Shown: positions 27,095 to 37,710 of the stretch, in pieces
Position numbering within the stretch: position 1 is the stretch's first letter
How the letters are laid out: each line of letters starts with the position of its first letter
NCBI GenBank assembly: GCA_028876495.1
Contig: JAGWRO010000048.1
Location: forward strand, 1 to 64,000
Length of the DNA stretch: 64,000 nt
DNA from: Bacteroidota bacterium
Lineage (GTDB): Bacteria; Bacteroidota; Bacteroidia; Chitinophagales; Chitinophagaceae
Direction of reading: 5' to 3'
Notes under the pieces: model-generated
Told to the model about the DNA's origin: nothing
The model's database searches: none
The model's input: only the letters and a program-made list of their open reading frames with translations
Made by a program: the position numbers and the translations under genes

Positions 27095-29680
27095 TTACGC
27101 TGAATTTCTCCCTGCATTAATAATTCCAAACGAACAACGCATAACCAGTTTTTCATACGTTGGCTTCAGCGAATCTTTTATATTCTCCTGTTCCATTTCA
27201 CGAATCTTCGCCATGGCAAATTGTTGAATGGTAACCAATGGTAGTATCATTTTTTCGCGCATATCAACAGAAAGCTGCTCCACAGGATATTCAGCCATCA
27301 GTTCGTTGTGGCCGGTGAGTTTAAAAAGATATTTTTTGGTTATCTCATATTCTTCATAGATCATGTTCCATATTTCACTAAACTTGCTATCTTTTGATAA
27401 ATATTCTGTAAGCGGGAAATAACATTTTTTCATTGCCATCTCACAGTTATCGATTAATGTTTTAAAGAACAAAGAACCCTGGTACAATTTTTTTAGCCGT
27501 CCAAATTTTCCTTCCTGCTCCATTTTTTGCAAGGCAGTTCCCAAACCATAATAACCAGTTACATTTTGTTTGATCTGGCTCCACGAACCTACAAAAGGAA
27601 TGGCTCTAAGGTCATCAAGGTTCATTTTGCCTTTTTTTCTTTTAGACGGACGGCTGCCAATATTCGTAGCACCGTAAAATTTTAACGGGCTCACCTGTAC
27701 CAGATAATCCATAAAATCAGGATGATTCTTTAACGCGCTGTACGATTCAAAACTTTGCTCGGCCAGTTGCTGCAACAATTCTTCTTCTTCTTTGTCAAGT
27801 TTGATGTGCCTGTCAGAAAAGATATCGTTTGAAATACCCGCGTGCAGCAATTGTTCCATGTTGTATTGTGCCGAATCGATCGTTCCGAAATTAGAACTTA
27901 CTGTTTGCCCCTGGATAGTTAGTTGTATCTCTTTATTAGAAATATTTTTTCCCATGGCTGCATAAAATTTATGTGTCTTTCCTCCACCTCTTGCCGGCGG
28001 GCCTCCACGTCCGTCAAAAAATACCACAGTCACATTATACTTCCGCGCAATGGATGTCAGTGCTTCTTTTGCCTGGTAAATAGCCCAATTTCCCATTAAA
28101 TATCCGCCATCTTTTGTGCCGTCAGAAAAACCAAGCATAATAGTTTGCTTATCGTTGCGGCGTTTCAAATGCTCGCGGTATTCTTTATTCTCAAGCAAGG
28201 TTTTTAGAATAACAGAAGCGTTTCTCAGGTCTTCAATAGTTTCTATCAGCGGAACAATATCCACATTCATTTTTTCCTTTTTCCAACCACATAAAATAAA
28301 CAACCCATATACTTCAAAAACATTCAGAGCAGAGGCGGAATGGCTGATTATATAGCGATTACAACCTTCTTCCCCGTTATATTGCTGAATCAGTTTAATG
28401 GCTTTTATGCTTTCAAAAGTGTCATTAATGATAGGATCGCCATAATCTTTTTCAGGAAGTACTTTAGTATTTTTAGTAAGAAATTCGATCTTTTTTTCAC
28501 CACTTAATTTGGCATAATCAGCAGGAAAAAAAGTGCCGGAAGCAGCCATGGCGGCAAAAACTTTCTTGTGAATCGAACTATCCTGCCTTATATCCAGCGA
28601 AGCAAAATACAAACCAAAAATGTGCACCTTGTTGATAAGATCATCAATGAGATAGCAGAATAATCCGTTGTGCCTGTAAATTAATATTTCTCTTATATCA
28701 TTTAATACTTTTAAGATGTCTTTCTTGCTGATATCCGTTCGGTTTCCGGGAATAAAAATGTTGTTGTACAATTGCTTTTCAAGATCGAGCAAAAGAACAT
28801 CAACACCTTTAAAAGTAAGGCGCCGCCTCAATCTGCGAATCTCCAGGTAGTAACATTTAATGATAGCACCGCGCAATGCATCGGCCACTTTTAAGGTAGT
28901 ATCAGTACTAACAAAAGGATTTCCATCACGATCGCCTCCGGGCCAAAAACCCATTTTAAGGACTTGGTTATTTTGGAAATCTGCTTCAGGAAATTGATTA
29001 TTCAAAAAAGAAACTATTCTTCCCACTGCTGCAAAAAACACATTTTCCAAATACCAGATCAGGCTCATTGCCTCATCAAATGGGGTAGGTTTTTCTTTTT
29101 TGAAGAATGGTGTTTTGCCCAACTGTTGCAAATACATATTGATGCGGCCGGTATTATTTTCTGAAAGGGATTTTGAAAGATCATTGATAATACCCAAAAC
29201 AGAACCGGGATAAAATTGTGTAGGATGGGCTGTAAGCACAATTTCTACTGAAAAATTATCAAGCTTCTTAACCAGCTCTTTTTCTTTTTTATATTGAGCA
29301 GTTTCTACTTCCAATTGCTTTAAAGTACCGGCTCCGGTGGTATCATGAACAAATTTAAAAGCTGCATCCTCCAGGGCATCAAAGAGTACCACCTGGCGTT
29401 CAACAAACTGTATAAACCTGAAAAGAAGATCAAGCTTTTCTGATTCAGATTTAAAAGAGGTATCCTTTAAAAAAAACTCATCAATAATTTGGGCGGGACT
29501 ATATTTCTTTTTGTATCCTTCTTCACAAATGTTCAAAAACAACGACAACAGCATTCCTGTTTTTTCAATCCGATAAAAAGGAAGAGAGGTAAAAAGGCTG
29601 TTATATAGTTGAAATTTTATGCCAACATAATTTTTAAAATTCTCCAAACTGTGAGACGCATGATGCTCCATCATATTCAA
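27095..29680 (-). CDS. ppc: Phosphoenolpyruvate carboxylase
   Basis: VLTAHPTQFYPGSVLG, MGFWPGGDRDGNPFV, VVFFDGRGGPPARGGG. Confidence 0.95.
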   Translation of the reverse strand: MNMMEHHASHSLENFKNYVGIKFQLYNSLFTSLPFYRIEKTGMLLSLFLNICEEGYKKKYSPAQIIDEFFLKDTSFKSESEKLDLLFRFIQFVERQVVLFDALEDAAFKFVHDTTGAGTLKQLEVETAQYKKEKELVKKLDNFSVEIVLTAHPTQFYPGSVLGIINDLSKSLSENNTGRINMYLQQLGKTPFFKKEKPTPFDEAMSLIWYLENVFFAAVGRIVSFLNNQFPEADFQNNQVLKMGFWPGGDRDGNPFVSTDTTLKVADALRGAIIKCYYLEIRRLRRRLTFKGVDVLLLDLEKQLYNNIFIPGNRTDISKKDILKVLNDIREILIYRHNGLFCYLIDDLINKVHIFGLYFASLDIRQDSSIHKKVFAAMAASGTFFPADYAKLSGEKKIEFLTKNTKVLPEKDYGDPIINDTFESIKAIKLIQQYNGEEGCNRYIISHSASALNVFEVYGLFILCGWKKEKMNVDIVPLIETIEDLRNASVILKTLLENKEYREHLKRRNDKQTIMLGFSDGTKDGGYLMGNWAIYQAKEALTSIARKYNVTVVFFDGRGGPPARGGGKTHKFYAAMGKNISNKEIQLTIQGQTVSSNFGTIDSAQYNMEQLLHAGISNDIFSDRHIKLDKEEEELLQQLAEQSFESYSALKNHPDFMDYLVQVSPLKFYGATNIGSRPSKRKKGKMNLDDLRAIPFVGSWSQIKQNVTGYYGLGTALQKMEQEGKFGRLKKLYQGSLFFKTLIDNCEMAMKKCYFPLTEYLSKDSKFSEIWNMIYEEYEITKKYLFKLTGHNELMAEYPVEQLSVDMREKMILPLVTIQQFAMAKIREMEQENIKDSLKPTYEKLVMRCSFGIINAGRNSA

Positions 29681-29776
29681 TATTTTATAAAAAAAACAAT
29701 AATTTAATTTAATAAAAATCGCGATGAAGTTAAATCAAAAAACACTAAACGTTTTCAAATTTTCCTGATTTGCCCG

Positions 29777-29784
29777 TATATTTG
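29777..29784 (+). promoter_or_regulatory. Bacteroidota -7 box (TATATTTG)
   Basis: TAnnTTTG 17 nt before the ATG at 29794. Confidence 0.5.
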
Positions 29785-29793
29785 CAACCCGGA

Positions 29794-30018
29794 ATGATGA
29801 AAAAAATACTAATTATATTATGTCTGGCCTTCGCCTTTTCTGTTGTTGCATTAAATGCTGATGCACAATGTTCCATCTGCGCCAAAACGGTTATGCAAAT
29901 GGGCAACAAGCCCGCAAAAGGCTTTAATAATGGCATTCTTTACCTGATGACTATTCCTTACCTGGCAATTGGTGTGGTTGGATTCAAATGGTGGCAAAAC
30001 GAAAAAAGAAAATCCTGA
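29794..30018 (+). CDS. Small secreted/membrane protein with CxxC motif
   Basis: MMKKILIILCLAFAFSVVALNADAQCSICAKTVMQMGN… one C-terminal TM. The ORF-track TTG start overlaps the promoter, so ATG 29794 is preferred. Confidence 0.7.
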   Translation: MMKKILIILCLAFAFSVVALNADAQCSICAKTVMQMGNKPAKGFNNGILYLMTIPYLAIGVVGFKWWQNEKRKS

Positions 30019-30044
30019 TATTCAGATTTTCCTATTTTTCACTT

Positions 30045-30926
30045 TCAATAGTTTTTAGCAAAAAGATACATATTAAAACCTGGTTTTAAGGACGCTTCTT
30101 CTATTTCCATTTTCATTTTGTCTTTATCCAGGTCTTTCATCTTTTCATTTTGGATCAAAGACCATATTTTTTCAGCCAGCAGGTTTATTTTATGCGGAGA
30201 ATAATTTTCAATGTTCCATTCTTCTATTTTTTTATACAAATCCCATATCCCTTTTTTTTCAGTGGCCACTGTTTTCAAAACCTGAATTTCTTTTCCTGTA
30301 TGATTAAAGGCAGGGCTAAGCATTTGCATCAAACTGTTATAAAAATTTTCGGAACCGGGCCTGTCTGATTTATTGATGACAAAAATATCCGCCACTTCCA
30401 TGAGGCCTGCTTTCATCGTTTGAATAATATCGCCTCCTTCAGGAACGAGCATCACAATGGTGATATCCGCAATCGCTGCAATATCTACTTCGCTTTGGCC
30501 AACGCCAACCGTTTCAATAATTACATAATCAAAACCGGAACTTTTCACCAGGTCGGCAATCTCAAAAATCTTTGGATGTAACCCACCCAACGAACCTTTA
30601 CTGGCCAATGAGCGGATAAAAACATTGGGATGATTGTACCATTCACTCATACGAATCCTGTCCCCGAGTAAAGCGCCTTTATTGAAAGGTGAAGAAGGAT
30701 CCACACAAAGAACCGCTACTTTTTTCCCCTCTTTGATCATCTCTCCTATTAATGCATCGGTGAGCGAACTTTTGCCTGCGCCTGGCGCACCGGTGATACC
30801 AATGATTTTTGCAGAAGAAGAATTTAAATTCAATAACAGTTCTTCAAAGCCTTCCACCTGGTTTTCAATTAAAGAAATGCCACGCGCAAGAGATTTGAAA
30901 TCAATATGAATAGGGTTTGAAGACAT
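30045..30926 (-). CDS. meaB: Methylmalonyl-CoA mutase-associated GTPase MeaB
   Basis: GITGAPGAGKSSLTDALI, VDPSSPFNKGALLGDRIRM, ETVGVGQSEVDIA. Confidence 0.93.
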   Translation of the reverse strand: MSSNPIHIDFKSLARGISLIENQVEGFEELLLNLNSSSAKIIGITGAPGAGKSSLTDALIGEMIKEGKKVAVLCVDPSSPFNKGALLGDRIRMSEWYNHPNVFIRSLASKGSLGGLHPKIFEIADLVKSSGFDYVIIETVGVGQSEVDIAAIADITIVMLVPEGGDIIQTMKAGLMEVADIFVINKSDRPGSENFYNSLMQMLSPAFNHTGKEIQVLKTVATEKKGIWDLYKKIEEWNIENYSPHKINLLAEKIWSLIQNEKMKDLDKDKMKMEIEEASLKPGFNMYLFAKNY

Positions 30927-30960
30927 TTATATCACCATTAATTAGAAGAGAAGTAAAAGA

Positions 30961-31647
30961 CTATTTTTCCAACTGAAAATATTCGTAAAAATATTCAGCA
31001 GGCTTTAAATTGATCCAGGAAGTGCGGTTTGCATTAAAATCTTCGAAGGTAAATTTATTGATCTGCTCCAATGTATAATTCAATTTATTTTCAGGCTCCC
31101 CGAAGGTTACTATTCCAAGCCCGTGATCACAATCCAAAGTAAAAACATTAATATCATCTCTTAAACTTCGCAAATGCAAAAGGATTCGCCACACATCACC
31201 ATTCCATGTTCCTGTAAAATTTCTTGCTTTCCATTCTTCAAAAGAAACCGAATCTGCTTTCACTTGCGGATTGCAATCGTGCAGAACGATCACACCATGA
31301 TCTGACAAATAATTCAAGCTGTTTTCAACGTCGCGTAAAGCATAATCATATTCATGCATACCGTCGATAAGAGCCATTTCTAATTTTTTATCCGTTAGCA
31401 AACCAGGCGCATCTTCCCTAAAAAAATCATCACTTGTTTTTTCAAAATACTTATTAAATACATTGTAGGGATTTAAAAAAAGCTTTCCTGTTTTTCGCAA
31501 AGTGTCAAATTGAAAATCAGGATCAACCGCTATCTTAAATGTGCTTTTCACCCTGAAAAAAATGTGACCGTTAAATACGCCTATCTCCAAATAATGAGAT
31601 AATTTTTTTTGTTTCATTAAAGTGAGAATCACTTTTTCTCTATCCAT
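30961..31647 (-). CDS. Class I SAM-dependent methyltransferase
   Basis: YLEIGVFNGHIFFRV… MALIDGMHEYDYALRDVENSL… GVIVLHDCNP. Confidence 0.75.
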   Translation of the reverse strand: MDREKVILTLMKQKKLSHYLEIGVFNGHIFFRVKSTFKIAVDPDFQFDTLRKTGKLFLNPYNVFNKYFEKTSDDFFREDAPGLLTDKKLEMALIDGMHEYDYALRDVENSLNYLSDHGVIVLHDCNPQVKADSVSFEEWKARNFTGTWNGDVWRILLHLRSLRDDINVFTLDCDHGLGIVTFGEPENKLNYTLEQINKFTFEDFNANRTSWINLKPAEYFYEYFQLEK

Positions 31648-31829
31648 ACTTATAGTTGATTATTTTAGAAATCCGTGAGGAAAAGGAAGCAGCGCCTGTT
31701 TTTTAGAAGCTAAAATAAAATTTTTATTTTGTTAATAGAAAGTTTTTATCTCTTTCAATTAGCTTTCATCTTTTCTGAAATTATATTTAATGGTAATTTG
31801 CAAACAAGGCATCACCTTTAAATACATTA

Positions 31830-31847
31830 TAGTAAACCAACAAATAA
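31830..31847 (+). repeat. Intergenic 18-mer TAGTAAACCAACAAATAA (reference copy)
   Basis: Identical to the reverse complement of 60902-60919. Confidence 0.8.
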
Positions 31848-31868
31848 AGACAATTTCTATTTATAATT

Positions 31869-32507
31869 ATGACAAATTTTATTCCGATATTTCCTTTATC
31901 CATTGTGGTTTATCCACACGAAACGCTGAACCTGCATATTTTCGAGCCTAAATACAAACAACTCATCAAAGAATGTTACGATCAAAAAAAAATGTTTGGA
32001 ATACCTGTGGTGATCAATAATAAAATGCAGGATATGGGAACACTTTTAGAGATTAAAGAAATAACTAAAGAGTATGAAAATGGCGAAATGGATATCAAAA
32101 CAAGAGGAACAAAGGTTTTCCGAATGCTTGAAGTGATTGATTCAGTTCCGGAAAAACTTTATAGCGGCGCCATCGTTAATTATCCGCACAATCATGAACA
32201 TGGTAATAGATTATTGATGGATAAAGTTTTGACCCTGGTAAAGAACCTTCATGAATTGTTGAAAGTTGAAAAACCTTTACCAAAAAGCAATGAAGAATTA
32301 TGGAGCTATGATGTAGCACACACCGTTGGTCTAAAACTGGAGGAAGAATACGAATTACTCATTTTAATGAATGAACTACAACGGCAGGAATATTTAAAAA
32401 GGCACCTGGCAAAAGTAATACCGGTAGTTGCTGAGATGGAATCTTTAAAAGATAAAATAAAATTGAACGGCCATTTCAAGAATATATCAGGTTTCAATAT
32501 TTCATGA
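31869..32507 (+). CDS. LON substrate-binding domain protein
   Basis: FIPIFPLSIVVYPHETLNLHIFEPKYKQLIKEC. Confidence 0.88.
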   Translation: MTNFIPIFPLSIVVYPHETLNLHIFEPKYKQLIKECYDQKKMFGIPVVINNKMQDMGTLLEIKEITKEYENGEMDIKTRGTKVFRMLEVIDSVPEKLYSGAIVNYPHNHEHGNRLLMDKVLTLVKNLHELLKVEKPLPKSNEELWSYDVAHTVGLKLEEEYELLILMNELQRQEYLKRHLAKVIPVVAEMESLKDKIKLNGHFKNISGFNIS

Positions 32508-32591
32508 AATAGCAAAGTTTTTCATTTCATTTATTTTATTGATTTAATAAAGAACGTTTACTTTGCGGGGCAAAAAAACTGAAAAAGTATT

Positions 32592-33332
32592 TTGAGTACA
32601 ACCACCCTTTGTTTTGATTTTGGAAATACGCTTTTAAAATGTGGTGTATTTATAAACGAACAGTTAACCGAAGTGGTTACATTAGAAAATGACGATTCAG
32701 AAACTATCAACCGGCTTTTGGATAAATATCAACCTGTGCACACTATACTTTCTTCGGTTATTGACCACAATACTGAAATTGAGAAGTTACTGGCTGAAAA
32801 AACCTCTTTTCTAAAATTAAATGCTTCTATAAAATTACCGTTTACTACTCCGGTTGGCAAACCGGAAACCATTGGAGCAGACAGGTTGGCGCTGGCAGCC
32901 TACGCTTCATTTTTTTATAAAGATCAAAATACGCTTGTTATTGCTCTTGGCTCGTGCATTACTTACAACTTTATTAATAAATACAATAGTTTCAACGGTG
33001 GAAGTATTTCGCCGGGAATGGAAATGCGTTTCAAGGCATTAAACCACTATACAGCTAAACTGCCTTTGGTAAAAGTTGACTGGAATTTTCCTTTGACTGG
33101 CTACGATACCACCACCAATATACTCAGTGGCGTACTACAGGGAATGGCATCGGAAATTGATGGAATTATTGATGAATACAAAAAAAAGTTTGAGAAATTT
33201 AACGTGCTTTTAACCGGCGGCGATACCGCCAATTTTGTAAGGCATCTTAAAAATAAGATATTTGCCGACCCCTATTTGATTCTTAAGGGCTTATATGCAA
33301 TCAGCAAATACAATGAAGATATTAAAGATTAA
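32592..33332 (+). CDS. coaX: Type III pantothenate kinase
   Basis: LCFDFGNTLLKCGVF, GADRLALAAYA, GGSISPGMEMRFKALNHYTAKLP; TTG start. Confidence 0.93.
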   Translation: MSTTTLCFDFGNTLLKCGVFINEQLTEVVTLENDDSETINRLLDKYQPVHTILSSVIDHNTEIEKLLAEKTSFLKLNASIKLPFTTPVGKPETIGADRLALAAYASFFYKDQNTLVIALGSCITYNFINKYNSFNGGSISPGMEMRFKALNHYTAKLPLVKVDWNFPLTGYDTTTNILSGVLQGMASEIDGIIDEYKKKFEKFNVLLTGGDTANFVRHLKNKIFADPYLILKGLYAISKYNEDIKD

Positions 33333-34620
33333 ATTCACCTGTTTCATACTGGCTGCGTTACCGCTCTTTTGCTTTGCCCAGTTAAATTCGCCCTATTCAA
33401 GGTACGGAGTTGGCAACCTGGTTTCCCAGGCAAGTATTGGCAATCGTGGTATGGGCGGCATTTCCGCGGCATATACAGACCCCACTTCAATCAATACAAT
33501 CAACCCTGCTAGCTATAGTGACTTGATTTATTCAACTCTTGATATAGGATTGGAATATGATGGTTTAAATTTGAAAAGCAAAACTCCTCAAGGATTTTTC
33601 AAATCCAATGATGGCATCATTCCTTATCTGGAATTTGGATTTCCCCTGTTGAGAGGAAATAAAAAAGCGGAAAATCACAAGATTTCTTTAGGGATGGCCT
33701 TTGGCTTAAAACCTATAACAAGAATCAATTATAAGATTGGTAGCAGCACATTTTCAACAGATAGTTCGCTTACAAGCTATGAAGGATCTGGTGGCGTAAA
33801 CGAAGCTTTTGTGGGTACAGGAATAAGAATTAAAAATTTTAGCATTGGCTTTAATACAGGCTACCTTTTTGGTGAAAAGTCTTATAATACGCGTTTATTA
33901 TTCAACAACGATTCTTTGAATTATTATAAAACGCATTACGGATCGCGTACACGATTTGGAGGAATGTTTCTCGATGCGGGAATGCAATATTTAGTAAAGA
34001 TAAATAAGAGTGCATTAATCTTTGGAGCCTACGGAACGCTGCAAAGAAAATATGGCGGATCGAAAGATAACCTGGTAGAAACATTTAATTATAATGTTCA
34101 GACACTGGCGCCTCAGCCAATAGATACCGTTTCTTATATTTCAGGACAAAAAGGAAAAGTTCAAATGCCTGCAACCTTCGGCGGTGGTATCGCTTATTCT
34201 AACGAACACTTACTGGTTGGCGCTGATTATGAAACTACGAAATGGAGTAATTATAGTTTTTTTGGTCAAAAAGATTTTGTAAAAAACAGTTGGAACGCAA
34301 AAATCGGCATTCAGTATTTGCCTGCTTCATCAGGTAACTCAGGTTATTTTAATTTTGTAAAATACAGGGCTGGTTTTAATTTTGGGCAAGATTATATTGA
34401 TGTGGAAAATTCGCTTCCCTTTTATACAGTAAGCGTAGGAGGTTCTTTTCCCCTTAAATTAAAACGCAGCTTTTATGACAATCAGTACAGCGTTATGAAC
34501 TTCACTTTTGAATATGGTAACCGTGGTAACAATAACAATAATATTACCGAAAATATTTACAAAGTAAGTCTTGGCTTTTCTCTCAGCGATATCTGGTTTC
34601 TCAGGCAGAAATATCGATAG
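33313..34620 (+). CDS. Outer-membrane beta-barrel protein
   Basis: Signal peptide then SPYSRYGVGNLVSQASIGNRGMGGISAAYTDPTSINTINPASYSDL; start moved to the internal Met. Confidence 0.75.
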   Translation: MKILKIKFTCFILAALPLFCFAQLNSPYSRYGVGNLVSQASIGNRGMGGISAAYTDPTSINTINPASYSDLIYSTLDIGLEYDGLNLKSKTPQGFFKSNDGIIPYLEFGFPLLRGNKKAENHKISLGMAFGLKPITRINYKIGSSTFSTDSSLTSYEGSGGVNEAFVGTGIRIKNFSIGFNTGYLFGEKSYNTRLLFNNDSLNYYKTHYGSRTRFGGMFLDAGMQYLVKINKSALIFGAYGTLQRKYGGSKDNLVETFNYNVQTLAPQPIDTVSYISGQKGKVQMPATFGGGIAYSNEHLLVGADYETTKWSNYSFFGQKDFVKNSWNAKIGIQYLPASSGNSGYFNFVKYRAGFNFGQDYIDVENSLPFYTVSVGGSFPLKLKRSFYDNQYSVMNFTFEYGNRGNNNNNITENIYKVSLGFSLSDIWFLRQKYR

Positions 34621-34676
34621 ATGCGATGATGCATTTTCTGCATGACCAATGTTTATCTTCATGCAATATTTTCCAA

Positions 34677-35252
34677 ATGAATGATCTGAAATTCCATACT
34701 TCTTTCTTTTTTTCAGCATTGATTTTTCTCAGTTGCTTTTTAGTTTCATGCGAAAATTCTCTGGAAGATATCAATAAAATTACAGCAAAAAGAATAGGTA
34801 TTGAAACAGCCAAAGACGTAAAAATAATTTACAGTATTGGTAGCGCAACCAAATCGCGGATAACTGCGCCGCTGATGTTACGCCATGAGGAAGCCGTTCC
34901 TTATGTCGAGTTTACAAAAACAATTCATGCTGATTTTTTTGATGACACCTTAGGCATAGAAAGTAAGCTGGATGCGCATTATGCAAAATATTACGAAACA
35001 GAAAGCAAAGTTTTTTTAAAAGATAGTGTGGTGGTCATCAATACAAAAGGTGATACGCTCTATTGCAATGAATTATATTGGGACCGAAAAAGAATCGGCG
35101 AAGAATTTTATACAGACAAACCGGTCCGCATTCGCACGCCCACAGAAATACTTGACGGAGATGGCCTTGATGCACCACAGGATTTTCACAACTGGCATTT
35201 AATAAATGGCAGGGGAATTGTGAGAGTAAATTCATCAGAATTTCCTGAGTAA
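34677..35252 (+). CDS. lptC: LPS export ABC transporter periplasmic protein LptC
   Basis: Lipobox-like LSCFLVSCEN; LDAHYAKYYETESKVFLKDSVVVINTKGDTLYCNELYWD. Confidence 0.8.
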   Translation: MNDLKFHTSFFFSALIFLSCFLVSCENSLEDINKITAKRIGIETAKDVKIIYSIGSATKSRITAPLMLRHEEAVPYVEFTKTIHADFFDDTLGIESKLDAHYAKYYETESKVFLKDSVVVINTKGDTLYCNELYWDRKRIGEEFYTDKPVRIRTPTEILDGDGLDAPQDFHNWHLINGRGIVRVNSSEFPE

Positions 35253-35328
35253 TATTAAAAGAAATTTTTCGACGTGAAATTTTAAATTTAAAAACTTATT
35301 TCTTCATCATTAAAAACAAAATAAAAAA

Positions 35329-35751
35329 ATGAGTAAATATGCAAATGCCGAATGGCAGGGAACTGGAAAAGAAGGTAAAGGAACTTTAACTACAGAAACA
35401 AAATATCTTGATAACACCCCTTTTACCTATGCTACCAGGTTTGGAGAAGCAAAAGATGGCACTAATCCGGAAGAATTGGTAGCTGCCGCACACGCCGGAT
35501 GTTTTTCGATGAAATTAAGTTTCGTTTTGAACGAAGCCGGTTTTACTCCGGAAAAGATAGAAACCAAATGTGAAATCACTTTAGCCAACGGTGCTATCTC
35601 AAAATCTCATCTTACGGTAAATGCAAAAATACCAGGCATAAGCAAAGATAAATTTGATGAATGTGCAAAAAATGCAAAAGAAAATTGCCCTATTTCCAAA
35701 TCTTTAAATACAAATATTGATATTTCAATGGATGCTTCTTTAAGTGAATAG
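35329..35751 (+). CDS. OsmC family peroxiredoxin
   Basis: NPEELVAAAHAGCFSMKLSFVLNEAGF.. KENCPISKSL. Confidence 0.92.
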   Translation: MSKYANAEWQGTGKEGKGTLTTETKYLDNTPFTYATRFGEAKDGTNPEELVAAAHAGCFSMKLSFVLNEAGFTPEKIETKCEITLANGAISKSHLTVNAKIPGISKDKFDECAKNAKENCPISKSLNTNIDISMDASLSE

Positions 35752-35771
35752 CATTTTATTTAAAAGACACA

Positions 35772-35806
35772 AACCGGCCTCGTTTTATCAGAAGCCGGTT
35801 TTTTTA
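35772..35806 (+). terminator. Terminator after the osmC-like gene
   Basis: AACCGGC … GCCGGTT followed by TTTTT. Confidence 0.7.
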
Positions 35807-35958
35807 TTTCTTGTGCAACAAATGGTTTGCAGCAGTAAAACAACAAATAAAATGAATTTCTCTTCTGTCTGCAAAATGGCTCTTACCATTCAACCCAAAC
35901 AATTAGGATTTTTTTTCACACTTCCCTTATATTGCATTATATTTTTTAATCATTGCTT

Positions 35959-36849
35959 ATGTCAATACTCACTGTTGAAAATCTTTCCAAATCTTATGGA
36001 AGAATACAGGCGCTGAAAAACGTAAGTTTTTCAGTTCCCGAAGGAACGGTTTTTGGAATACTTGGACCTAACGGAAGTGGTAAGACAACCACCTTGGGAA
36101 CCATCTGTGATATTTTAAAACCCACTTCAGGAACGTATAGACTTTTTGGTGAACCGGCTTCTGCAGAAAACCGCAGAAGAATCGGAACCTTGTTGGAAAC
36201 GCCCAACTTTTATCATTATCTCTCAGGAATAAAAAACCTTGAAATAGCTGCGGAAATAAAACAACATGGCAAAGAAGATATTGACCACGTTTTGGAAACC
36301 GTAGATCTTACCAAAAGAAAAGATTCAAAATTCAGCACCTATTCTTTAGGAATGAAACAACGGTTGGCCATAGCATCTTGCCTCCTGGGAAGCCCTTCTG
36401 TATTGATTTTTGACGAACCAACCAACGGCCTTGATCCGGTAGGAATTGCAGAAATAAGAGAACTAATGAAAAAATTATATCGGGAAGGAAAAACCATCAT
36501 AATGGCCAGCCATCTTTTGGATGAAGTGGAAAAAGTTTGTACCGACGTGGCCATTTTGAAAAGAGGCGAACTGATCGTGTCAGGAAAAGTAAATGAAATT
36601 TTATCAAATGAAGATATGGTGGAAGTTTCTGCAAAAGATCATGCAAAATTAGTCTCCGTTTTAAATTCCATGGAAGAAAAAACGAGAATTATTGATGAGA
36701 ACAATTTGGTGAAAGTTTTCTTTCCCGTAGGCAAAGCTGATCTTTCTGCAGTAAACAGTTATTGCTTCTATAACGGTGTTGTACTCAATCATCTTACACT
36801 TAAAAAACAAAGCCTGGAAGCAAGGTTTTTTGAACTGACCAATAATTAA
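35959..36849 (+). CDS. ABC transporter ATP-binding protein
   Basis: GPNGSGKTTTLGTICDI, YSLGMKQRLAIASCLLG, VLIFDEPTNGLDP. Confidence 0.95.
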   Translation: MSILTVENLSKSYGRIQALKNVSFSVPEGTVFGILGPNGSGKTTTLGTICDILKPTSGTYRLFGEPASAENRRRIGTLLETPNFYHYLSGIKNLEIAAEIKQHGKEDIDHVLETVDLTKRKDSKFSTYSLGMKQRLAIASCLLGSPSVLIFDEPTNGLDPVGIAEIRELMKKLYREGKTIIMASHLLDEVEKVCTDVAILKRGELIVSGKVNEILSNEDMVEVSAKDHAKLVSVLNSMEEKTRIIDENNLVKVFFPVGKADLSAVNSYCFYNGVVLNHLTLKKQSLEARFFELTNN

Positions 36850-36854
36850 TTGTT

Positions 36855-37643
36855 ATGCTACATCTCCTAAAAATTGAATGGCTTAAAGTAAAAAATTACA
36901 AAGCATTCTGGATATTTATCATTCTTTATTTGTTCGCCATTCTTGGCATTAATTACATTGGCTATTACATCAATGAAGTAACGGTTGAAAGCATGCCGGC
37001 CAGCCAGGTTTTGCTGGGAACGCCTTATGCCTTTCCCAAAGTTTGGCAAACTGTCGGCTTCATGAGCAGCTGGCTTTTATATTTTCCAGGGATACTTTTT
37101 ATCATGCTGCTTACTAACGAATTTAATTTTAAAACCCATCGGCAAAATATTATTGACGGCTGGACAAGAAAAGATTTTGTTACGGTGAAATTTGTTTTCG
37201 CGTTTTTGTTTTCTGCAGCAGCAACTATTTTCATTTTTTTGGTAGCCGTTTTATTCGGAATGATCACAACGGGTTCTCATTTCTCCTTTGCAGGAATTGA
37301 AAACATTGGTTACGTATTTATTCAAACAGTTGCCTATATTACATTTGCCATGTTCCTGGCAATTATTTTCAGGAGAAGTGGTGCTGCCATTGCAGTATTT
37401 TTTTTATATGGATTGATTTTTGAATGGCTGATCACGCTTTTAATTAATATTAAATTTGAATTGGCTCCTGTAGGATATTTTTTGCCGTTGCAGGTAACCG
37501 ATGTGATGCTTCCGATCCCGTTTGGCAACAAAGTGATTTATAAGGATGCGCCTGATGTATGGATCATGGTATTGGCAAGCCTTGTGTATATTGCCGGCTA
37601 CTATTTCTTTGCATTGAAGAAATTTACCACTGAAGATTTGTAG
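36855..37643 (+). CDS. ABC transporter permease
   Basis: Multiple TM segments; immediately follows the ATPase. Confidence 0.88.
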   Translation: MLHLLKIEWLKVKNYKAFWIFIILYLFAILGINYIGYYINEVTVESMPASQVLLGTPYAFPKVWQTVGFMSSWLLYFPGILFIMLLTNEFNFKTHRQNIIDGWTRKDFVTVKFVFAFLFSAAATIFIFLVAVLFGMITTGSHFSFAGIENIGYVFIQTVAYITFAMFLAIIFRRSGAAIAVFFLYGLIFEWLITLLINIKFELAPVGYFLPLQVTDVMLPIPFGNKVIYKDAPDVWIMVLASLVYIAGYYFFALKKFTTEDL

Positions 37644-37659
37644 CAATAACGAGGATTCA

Positions 37660-37671
37660 TAGTAAACCAAC
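37660..37671 (+). repeat. Partial copy of intergenic repeat (TAGTAAACCAAC)
   Basis: 12/12 match to the first 12 nt of the 18-mer, in a convergent gap. Confidence 0.45.
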
Positions 37672-37710
37672 CCCTACCTGAATGATGCAGGGCAGGAATA
37701 ATTCAGATTC

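Noticed and set aside
35744-36016. 90-aa plus-strand ORF between the osmC-like gene and the ABC ATPase
   Set aside because: Overlaps a terminator hairpin and the start of the ABC gene in another frame; no recognisable domain.
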